Shown piece after piece: positions 55,501-64,000 of a stretch of 64,000 nt of DNA (the first letter of the stretch is position 1; the number at the start of each line of letters is the position of its first letter). The notes under the pieces were generated by a model. That model saw only the letters and a program-made list of their open reading frames with translations, did no database searches and was not told the origin of the DNA. This stretch comes from Kofleriaceae bacterium (GTDB lineage: Bacteria > Myxococcota_A > Polyangia > Haliangiales > Haliangiaceae): the NCBI GenBank assembly GCA_018057825.1, contig JAGPCY010000016.1, positions 124,001 to 188,000 of the forward strand, written 5' to 3'. A program made the position numbers and the translations under genes.

Positions 55501-55967
55501 AGTACCTCGAGGACATGGCCGGACAGTGGCGGTCGTGGCAGGAGATGGGCGCCGGCCTGGCCGACACCTTCTACGCCGGGCTCATGGCCGACGCTTACCT
55601 CCGCTTCGCGCAGCCGGCGATCGCCCTCGAGGTCGCCGCCGAGGCCCGCCGCCGAGGCGACGCCACCGGCGAGCGCGTGCTCCTGGCCGATCTGCTGCGC
55701 CTCGAGGGCGAGGCCCACGCCGCGCTCGATCGCCCGCGGCCGGCGCGCCAGGCCTTCGCCGACGCGATCGCCCTGGCCGAGACCCAGGGGGCGATGTCCT
55801 TGGCGCTGCGCGCGGCGGTGGCGTGGGCCCGGCTCGAGCACGATCGCGGTGACGCGGTCGAGGCCCGCGCCCTGGTCGCGCCCGCGCTCGAGCGCATGGG
55901 CGACGGCGCCGACACCGTCGATCAACGCGAGGCTGGTCGCCTGCTGGTGCGCCTGGGCGCGCGGTGA
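52545..55967 (+). CDS. Ser/Thr protein kinase fused to AAA ATPase and TPR domains
   Basis: An 1140-residue myxobacterial-type signalling protein. Kinase domain (about 11-310): glycine loop LGEGGMGAVYRAR, Lys42 in VAVKR, His181-Arg-Asp183 in HRDLKPSN, Asp200-Phe-Gly and TLGYIAPEVL, all intact. About 60 extra Arg/Gly/Ala-rich residues (about 50-110) are inserted between Lys42 and the C-helix. Then an AAA_16/STAND-like ATPase (about 340-650) with Walker A GRAGSGKSR (about 366) and Walker B VILLDDLDRAG (about 470), and TPR-like helices to the end. Such proteins couple ATP-dependent oligomerisation and peptide binding to phosphorylation. The ATG at 52545 (MDHPITSVIAGRYALADKLG) gives a normal kinase start. 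The gene stands alone, converging on the DUF917 gene. Confidence 0.93.
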   Translation: MDHPITSVIAGRYALADKLGEGGMGAVYRARDRLTGQSVAVKRLAIAAGMADTQARVEFAGTTVGDLRPLASDDRTRNVRRPTESGPGRTRAAGAAGPLDSLGRLAIANEFRILASLRHPNIISVLDYGFDRDEPYLVLEVIEGAATITGAARGRAVTAKLELLAQLLRALHYLHRRGICHRDLKPSNVLVADGRVRVLDFGLALERGDDHRPAGTLGYIAPEVLRGAPATAAADLWSAGIIAFELLAERHPLPRADERGRVELRPPRLTLPPGELGVDATSAVTELVDRLLAVDPGDRPSSAAQALRILARLGIGSAVDEHETVSAALGRAPLVGRVADRATLAAAVDELGAGRGAALAVVGRAGSGKSRLLDDVATYALVRGCAVALGEAPDDADGPYQVWRAVLRRLIARVGVAAPVPWPFLAQVVPDVGELLGVGPLAVPPLDPQTLQAALHGAVEALVRAQPAPTVILLDDLDRAGPESAALVAVVARLASQAPVVVIATAAAEADVDLCRLGLTVRELPPLGRADVAAFAVAVLGPLGDRAELVDLLVAASGGQPRLLVESIRTLARNAGGLEQIVAGPVPRELVLAGVEAALAARFAELDPAIQTLLRHAAVIGPELELGLLTAVVPTVDLAVALDEAERAGLIEVGVGGWRFLHGQARAAVLGAMSAEDRRAAHAAVAAVLSSGPPDPVALAFHFGQAELTDAEARWIAAAAQVLLSRASYPRALASFQRALALLDARGLTGAARDHAELELQLGLGTCALILDGLASPAMAAAYDRAQALVEAIGGAGGGPAFAALFGQSAVHLFRGQITVAHGLSERALRLAQDVGDVDLEIEGRFSLANAEFWLGALSAAERNVVRVVAMWSPGRAALHAERFGQVPRVTCQTAGAWGLWAAGRPDAALARAEEALAIARACGHGFSEAIAVQIVAVTRALRRDVTATLACAEELLRFGAPYPSYRVTARLLLAWAQSNREHDPQYLEDMAGQWRSWQEMGAGLADTFYAGLMADAYLRFAQPAIALEVAAEARRRGDATGERVLLADLLRLEGEAHAALDRPRPARQAFADAIALAETQGAMSLALRAAVAWARLEHDRGDAVEARALVAPALERMGDGADTVDQREAGRLLVRLGAR

Positions 55968-55986
55968 CCGATCGGCCGAGCGGTCA
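55965..55986. terminator. candidate bidirectional terminator containing both stop codons
   Basis: TGACCG (55965-55970) pairs with CGGTCA (55981-55986) around ATCGGCCGAG. The two ends are the stop codons of the convergent kinase and DUF917 genes. The stem is short, so termination is only suggested. Confidence 0.3.
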
Positions 55987-57087
55987 GCCGCCGAACGGCA
56001 CGTAGGGTCCGGCGTAGCCGATGGCGGCGAGCTGGGCCCGGAACTGATCGACGATGAACGGCACCCGCATCGCCGGTACCGACGGCTGCGCCACCACCGT
56101 CACCACCGTGCCTGGGGCGGCCTGGGGATCGGCGTTGGAGAACCCGACGCCGTCGTCGGTGAGAAAGCAGATCAGATCGGGCGCCATGGCCAGCGGCGCC
56201 GCGCTCTTCGACGACCACGCGATCAAATTCTCGTTCTGGTTGTAGATCGTCAGCACCGAGCCGTCGTCGCACGTGACCACCGTGGTCCCCAGGTCGAACC
56301 CGCCGCTGGTGGTCTCGCCGTGGCTCTTGATCGGACCGCGCCCGAGGACAGTGCCGCCGAGGAAGGCCACCGCGGCCGCGACCTTGCCCCCGGCCGGCGC
56401 CTGGCGGATGGTCCGTCCGAGCTCGAGCGCGTAGCGGGTGGTGCCGAGGACCGCCGCGGTCCGCACGGTGGCGCCGGTCATCGTCCACATCGCGATCCCT
56501 GCGTTGTCGCCGAGGCCGTCGATCACGCCGCGCAAGACCGCGTCGGCGGTGATCGCGTCGGGGACGTCGAGCCCCAGCGTCTGGGTCGGGCTGGCGATGA
56601 TCATCGGCGCGATCGGCACCCCGGCGGCGGCGTAGGTGTCCTCGCCCAGCGCTGGGATGGCGCGGCGCGCGCCGGCGCAGTCGACCACCGGCAGAGCCGG
56701 CGACAGCCCGGCCGCCACCGCCATCGGGATGAAGGTGTTGCCGGCGCCGACCTCGCCCGGCAGGACGAAGGCCAGGGGCGCCGCGGCCTTGGCCGACAAG
56801 GCGGTGAAGGCGGTGAGCGCCGGCGTGTAGTCGAAGTCGCCGGTGACCGCGTCCGGGGCGCCGGCGAAGGCCGACACCGCGCCCAGGGCGTCGTCGGGCA
56901 GGTCGGCCGGATCGATGAGCTGCGGCAACGTGCCCGCGGCGACCAGGCGATCGATGATCTGTTGACCGATCGATCGCGGGCCGCCGCCGCCGGCGCCGAG
57001 CACGGCCGCGCCGTTCAGGAGGTCGTCGAGATCCTGCGCGGTCAACGCGCTGGCAGGCGGGGCGGAGGTGGGGGGCGGCTTGTTCAC
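55984..57087 (-). CDS. DUF917 family protein
   Basis: A 367-residue protein of the DUF917 (S-methyl-thiohydantoin-desulfurase-like) family: LLNGAAVLGAGGGGPRSIGQ matches the family's N-terminal glycine-rich motif, followed by PLAFVLPGEVGAGNTFIPMA, PVVDCAGARRAIPALGE and KSHGETTSGGFDLGTTVV. DUF917 proteins include enzymes acting on hydantoin-like compounds, often with hydantoinases, which are absent here. The GTG at 57087 is chosen because GAGGAG lies five bases before it on the minus strand; an ATG at 57129 would add 14 residues and lacks such a site. It is 48 bases downstream of the VioB-like gene and probably in the same operon, so it may act on that protein's product (inference). Confidence 0.85.
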   Translation of the reverse strand: MNKPPPTSAPPASALTAQDLDDLLNGAAVLGAGGGGPRSIGQQIIDRLVAAGTLPQLIDPADLPDDALGAVSAFAGAPDAVTGDFDYTPALTAFTALSAKAAAPLAFVLPGEVGAGNTFIPMAVAAGLSPALPVVDCAGARRAIPALGEDTYAAAGVPIAPMIIASPTQTLGLDVPDAITADAVLRGVIDGLGDNAGIAMWTMTGATVRTAAVLGTTRYALELGRTIRQAPAGGKVAAAVAFLGGTVLGRGPIKSHGETTSGGFDLGTTVVTCDDGSVLTIYNQNENLIAWSSKSAAPLAMAPDLICFLTDDGVGFSNADPQAAPGTVVTVVAQPSVPAMRVPFIVDQFRAQLAAIGYAGPYVPFGG

Positions 57088-57135
57088 GACGTCTCCTCGC
57101 TGGTTGGATTCATGGCAGCGCAAGCGCACCGAGGC

Positions 57136-59130
57136 TCACGTGGTCTCGCCGCGCTGGACCCGAGCGATCCAGCGCTGCAGCAGGCGGCGCTTGCCGTCGG
57201 ACAGCTCGCGCGTGATCGGCATGTACAGGGTCGAGCCCCACGCGCTGGCGTCGGTCAACATCGCCAGCATCGTCGCGGCGCGCTCGCACGCCGCCTGGTC
57301 GTTGAGCGGCAGGTGGGCGTCCATCACCGGGTACAGCTTGTAGAAGTACCGCAGGACCTCGGCGTAGACCCGATCCCAGGTGACCTCGTCGTCGGGGATG
57401 GCGTCGAGGTGGGCGTCGGACGGCAGCACGCGGACGTGGACGAAGTACAGGTCGGCCCACGCGGTGGCGAAGCCGTTCAGATCCGGCGGCGGCGGATTGG
57501 CGCCGTCAGGGGCGAACACCAGGATGCACATGCCGGGATCGACCCCGGTGAGGGTCAAGCGCAGCGTGCCATCGGCGTCGGTCATCCCGCCCTGCGGATC
57601 GACCGTGACCACCGCGTAGGGGTTGGCCGGATCATCGCCGGCGCCGGCCGGCTTGCGATCGGACCACGGCCGGGTCACCGGCACGGTCAGCTTGGCCGGC
57701 ACCGCCTGGGTGCCGTCGGGCGACGCCGGCAGGATCTCCAGCGAGCGATACTGCTGGATCATCACCGGCACCGGACCCGACGGGACCACGCCGCGGGCGC
57801 GGACCTGGACCGCGATCGACTGCGAGGCGCCGGCGGTGAGGTAGGTCGCGCGGTCGTCGCTCTCGGCCACCAGCGGGGTCTCGACCAGGAGCGGCCCGGG
57901 CACGGGCACCGTCGGGGTCCCGGCCGCCACCAGCCGCAGGGTCCCGCTGGCGATCGTCGGCCCTAGGCCGTCGGGGATCGGCAGCTCGACCACGCCGGCC
58001 CCAGCCAGGTAGGTCGCGGCGTCGTAGGGCACCGGGCCGATCGGGTGGGCCAGGCCCGCGGCGTCGACCACCTCGAGCGCGGCCGCGCCCAGGTCGAGCT
58101 TGGTCAGCGCCGACGCCGGTGGCATCGGCGCGTCCAGCGGCGGCGGCGGCACGAGCTGATCGCGAAACGCCGCGATCAGATCGAGGGCCACGGTGTCGCC
58201 GATCACCTTGGCGGTGGCCGGCGCGAGCTGGAACGTCGACACGAAGACGTCGGGCACCGGGTTGGTCAAGACCGCCCCCGGGTTGAGCCGGCGGCCGTCG
58301 GGCACCGAGCCCCACTCGCCGGGCAGCCACGGCGCGATCGTCCCCAGCACGACCCCGATCGATTGGTTGAGGACGGTCTCGCCCAAGGCGAAGCGCTGGG
58401 CCAGCTCGGGATCGGTGAAGGTGCGATTGAAGTAGTAGGTCGCGAACCGCACCACCAGGCCGAGCCCGGCCGCCGCCGCCTCGGCCAGGGCCGCGATCGC
58501 CGGCGAGCCGGTCGCGGTGAACGCCAGGGTCGCGTTGGGCAACGCGAGCTGCCAGGTCGCGGCGAAGGTGGCGTCGGGGAACACCGCCGGGTTGCGCGTC
58601 AGGTCGAGCCAGCGCGAGTGGGCCCGGGGCAGCGCCGCGGTGGCGCTGGTGGTCGCGGTCAAGCCGGGCCCGCCGCCGCCGACCGCGAGCTGGGCGGCGA
58701 AGATCTGCGACGAGAAGTCCGAGGTCGGATCGATGTCGACGATGATCGCCGGCGTCGGCTGATCGCCCCAGGTGTTGCCGAGGAGCGCCACCGGCTGGCC
58801 GAGGATCGGATCGCCCGCGGTGATCCGGCCGCCGGTCGGCGGGTCGTAGGCGGTGATCGCGGTGTCCTTCCACACCACCGAGTTGTCGCCGTAGTAGTTC
58901 CAGTTGCTCTCGAGGACCTGGGCGATTCCCATGTTCACGATCGACAGGTTCTTCAGCACCAGCGACTTCATCGCCTGGCGGAACTGCGCGTCGGACATCG
59001 CCAGGAAGCGCGGGTAGAGCGTGGCCTGTTGCGGCTCGACCACCAGATCGTAGTTATTGTTGTTGGCGGTCGGCGTCGACACCGCCATCGTGCCGCGGAA
59101 GTGCAGGCGGGGACGATCGAGGGCGCTCAT
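57136..59130 (-). CDS. VioB/RebD N-terminal-domain-like protein without the ferritin-like half
   Basis: A 664-residue protein. The start ALDRPRLHFRGTMAVSTPTA followed by a poly-Asn run resembles the start of VioB and RebD/StaD (pattern LDxPRxHFxG...PTAN), enzymes that couple two indole-pyruvate imine units in violacein and rebeccamycin synthesis. The end also matches the close of VioB's first half: VLRYFYKLYPVMDAHLPLND, then LYMPITRELSDGKRRLLQRW. In VioB a ferritin-like catalytic domain follows; here the protein stops. There is no signal peptide, and two Ala-rich beta-rich regions lie between. The ATG at 59130 overlaps the stop of the cytochrome-like gene. Function unknown: a binding domain or a partner of an unlinked ferritin-like protein is possible. 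Confidence 0.7.
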   Translation of the reverse strand: MSALDRPRLHFRGTMAVSTPTANNNNYDLVVEPQQATLYPRFLAMSDAQFRQAMKSLVLKNLSIVNMGIAQVLESNWNYYGDNSVVWKDTAITAYDPPTGGRITAGDPILGQPVALLGNTWGDQPTPAIIVDIDPTSDFSSQIFAAQLAVGGGGPGLTATTSATAALPRAHSRWLDLTRNPAVFPDATFAATWQLALPNATLAFTATGSPAIAALAEAAAAGLGLVVRFATYYFNRTFTDPELAQRFALGETVLNQSIGVVLGTIAPWLPGEWGSVPDGRRLNPGAVLTNPVPDVFVSTFQLAPATAKVIGDTVALDLIAAFRDQLVPPPPLDAPMPPASALTKLDLGAAALEVVDAAGLAHPIGPVPYDAATYLAGAGVVELPIPDGLGPTIASGTLRLVAAGTPTVPVPGPLLVETPLVAESDDRATYLTAGASQSIAVQVRARGVVPSGPVPVMIQQYRSLEILPASPDGTQAVPAKLTVPVTRPWSDRKPAGAGDDPANPYAVVTVDPQGGMTDADGTLRLTLTGVDPGMCILVFAPDGANPPPPDLNGFATAWADLYFVHVRVLPSDAHLDAIPDDEVTWDRVYAEVLRYFYKLYPVMDAHLPLNDQAACERAATMLAMLTDASAWGSTLYMPITRELSDGKRRLLQRWIARVQRGETT

Positions 59131-60314
59131 CGCTTGGCCTCGCGCAGCGACCACACGAAGTCGAGGGCGGTGAACTGATCCGGGCCGGGGCCAAACGGCG
59201 CCGTCGGCGGCGCGCCGGTGGGCCCGACCAGGTTGCCGCCGCTGAGCGTGAAGAAGTCGAGGCGCGGCTTGGCGCCGGTCGAGACCGAGGCCAGGGCGTG
59301 GCACGAGATGCACGACGAGGTGGCCTGGAAGTAGGTCTCGATCTGGGTGTTGGCCAGGAGCGTGGGCTGACCGTCGTCGGTGGTGAAGGTGGTCTGGATC
59401 CCCATGAGCTGGTAGGACGCCCACGGCGTGCCGGCCAGCCGGGCCTGGAAGCGGGCGTTGGCCTCCGCCACCGCCGGCGCGAGCGGCAGGCGAGGCGTGA
59501 CCCCGGTCGTGGTCGGGTTGTCGACCTGCTCGAAGGTCATCCAGATCCAGTCGGGCCGGGCCTTCGACGTCACGTGGAGCCCGGTCAAGAGCACGGTCAC
59601 CGGCAGCGGGGCGCCGCCGCCGTCGCTCGGCATGCGGGCCTGGGCGACCAGGTACCGGGTGACGTCGTCGGCCGGGGTGGCGAGCCGCCACGACGCCTTG
59701 ATCTCCATGGCCTCGGGCGGGAAGGTCACCGGGGCGGCGCCCGGGTTGCGCAGCGCGGCCTGGCCGGCCCAGCCGTAGAGCCCGCGGTCGACGACGTAGC
59801 CGAAGGTCGCCTGGTTGACCGCGACCGTGTACGTGATCGGCGCGCCCTGGCGGTCGGCCAGGGTCCGGCCGTCGATCTCGCCCAAGGACAGAAGCGGCGG
59901 CCCGGGCGGTCCGCCGTCGTCCCACGGCCCGGGCGCGACGCCGCCGGCCAGGTAGGTCTCGTGGACCTCCTTCCAGGTCTGCCACACGGTCGGGGTCGCG
60001 CCGAGCGGGCGGCTCGGATCCGGCACCCCGCGGCGCCCGGCGGTGGCCGGCCAGTTCAGGTACAGAAACACCAGCCACGCCGCGTCGGGGCTCGGGTCGG
60101 CGGCCAGGGTGGCCGGGACGGTGGCGACCGCCGCGACCTCGGCCAGGGTCGGCGCGCCGGTGCCGGCCGACGGGAGACGGCCATCGCGGGGCGCGGTGCC
60201 GCCGTCGCGGTCGCCGTCGCGCGGGCCGGGCGCCGGGCCCGGGCGGGGCGAGTCGGAACGGCCGCAGGCGCCCAAGGCGACGGTGGCGGAGAGCAAAGGC
60301 GCGATCAACCGCAA
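59127..60314 (-). CDS. c-type cytochrome-like lipoprotein
   Basis: A 395-residue exported protein. The start is a TTG at 60314: LRLIAPLLSATVALGAC gives a lipobox (ALGAC), and a G-rich run lies four bases upstream. An Asp/Arg/Pro-rich flexible tether follows (about 20-50). Near the C-terminus SSCISCHALAS contains one CxxCH heme c site (about residue 348); other conserved-looking parts are VWQTWKEVHETYLAG and WIWMTFEQVDNPTTTG. One covalent heme on a membrane-tethered periplasmic protein suggests electron transfer. An axial Met could not be assigned. First gene of a three-gene unit with the VioB-like and DUF917 genes, coupled by a four-base overlap (ATGA). Confidence 0.75.
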   Translation of the reverse strand: MRLIAPLLSATVALGACGRSDSPRPGPAPGPRDGDRDGGTAPRDGRLPSAGTGAPTLAEVAAVATVPATLAADPSPDAAWLVFLYLNWPATAGRRGVPDPSRPLGATPTVWQTWKEVHETYLAGGVAPGPWDDGGPPGPPLLSLGEIDGRTLADRQGAPITYTVAVNQATFGYVVDRGLYGWAGQAALRNPGAAPVTFPPEAMEIKASWRLATPADDVTRYLVAQARMPSDGGGAPLPVTVLLTGLHVTSKARPDWIWMTFEQVDNPTTTGVTPRLPLAPAVAEANARFQARLAGTPWASYQLMGIQTTFTTDDGQPTLLANTQIETYFQATSSCISCHALASVSTGAKPRLDFFTLSGGNLVGPTGAPPTAPFGPGPDQFTALDFVWSLREAKR

Positions 60315-60478
60315 GGAGTCCCCCCGGTGGGATGAGCGGTCAGGGTAGGGCGGATTCGTAGGCCTGGTCAAACGGCTGCGGCTGCGAATGTCGCTCATCG
60401 GGCCGCGCCGACTCGGGCCTCCCGCGGGGGTGCGACATCTGGTCCGACCTTTAACCTGGTGATCTCACCCTTCTTTTC

Positions 60479-60544
60479 ACTAGACTGACGTGTCAGTCCA
60501 CGACTAGACTCCCATGTCACCAGCGACTAGACTGACGCGTCAGT
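60479..60544 (+). promoter_or_regulatory. three direct repeats with TGACGYGTCA palindromes, probable operator region
   Basis: ACTAGACT recurs at 60479-60486, 60503-60510 and 60526-60533 (24 and 23 bases apart). Copies one and three continue as ACTGACGTGTCAGT (60484-60497) and ACTGACGCGTCAGT (60531-60544), inverted repeats, the last a perfect palindrome. Copy two keeps only the GTCA half (CCCATGTCACC). TAGACT inside the unit resembles a -10 box. The site lies 50-115 bases before the activase start, in a 280-base gap. Spacing of about two helical turns suggests cooperative dimers. The rest of 60315-60594 shows no gene. Confidence 0.65.
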
Positions 60545-60594
60545 TCAGTCCTCCTGCTGCCGCCCCGCCCCCGGGGCCCCCGAGGCCATCCCGC

Positions 60595-64000
<3,406 letters not shown>

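Noticed and set aside
60479-60544. Attachment site or insertion-element end because of direct and inverted repeats.
   Set aside because: There is no integrase or transposase, and no target duplication. The regular 23-24-bp spacing before a gene fits an operator better.

Overview
The window is a very GC-rich (roughly 70-75% by eye), densely coded bacterial chromosome segment. Long antisense frames stay open, start codons are often GTG or TTG, and neighbouring genes often overlap by 1-4 bases. Gene content points to a myxobacterium-like member of the Myxococcota, probably near Haliangium/Kofleriaceae: Ser/Thr kinases, one fused to an ATPase and TPRs, a giant TPR protein, a hybrid histidine kinase, a SET-domain protein, a two-membrane envelope and a giant 2-hydroxyacyl-CoA-dehydratase-type activase. 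This placement is inferred from gene content. No rRNA, tRNA, CRISPR, transposase or prophage block was recognised.

Layout. 1-3200: the end of an OmpA-like protein, two membrane proteins including an M50-like peptidase, a lone tandem-duplicated phage-tail-tube-like protein and a small ORF. 3225-7538: DUF507 and Nudix genes, then an overlapping kinase-like / hydroxyacid-oxoacid transhydrogenase / hotdog thioesterase operon whose kinase lacks the catalytic Asp. 7543-13609: a PPP-type phosphatase and a 1631-residue DUF4011-helicase-nuclease protein resembling a single-gene phage-defence protein. 13643-21362: a SET-domain protein divergent from phosphofructokinase, a hybrid sensor kinase and a heterodimeric ABC exporter. 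21559-35352: an 11.3-kb TPR gene and a convergent HEAT-repeat secreted protein. 35412-44112: the classic queA-tgt-yajC-secD-secF run, a membrane protein and recJ. 44140-48822: a malK-malE-malF-malG-like sugar importer operon, every junction a 4-base overlap. 49503-55967: a putative outer-membrane protein, a phospholipase-D-family enzyme with a TetR regulator, and a kinase-AAA-TPR protein. 55984-60314: an operon of a c-type cytochrome-like lipoprotein, a stand-alone homologue of the N-terminal half of VioB/RebD, and a DUF917 protein. 60595 to the end: the fused activase, unfinished at the edge.

Unexplained structure. Four intergenic arrays of one hexanucleotide, (GAGRCC)n, contain 17, 43, 40 and 28 units with no phase-breaking indel. 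Three 23-24-bp direct repeats carrying TGACGYGTCA palindromes lie upstream of the activase, and a palindrome-bearing repeat cluster follows secF. Several first genes have a TANNNT box 6-8 bases before the start codon and no Shine-Dalgarno, as expected for leaderless mRNAs.

Most worth following are the VioB-N/cytochrome/DUF917 operon, the solitary double tail-tube protein, the hexamer arrays and the pseudokinase operon.
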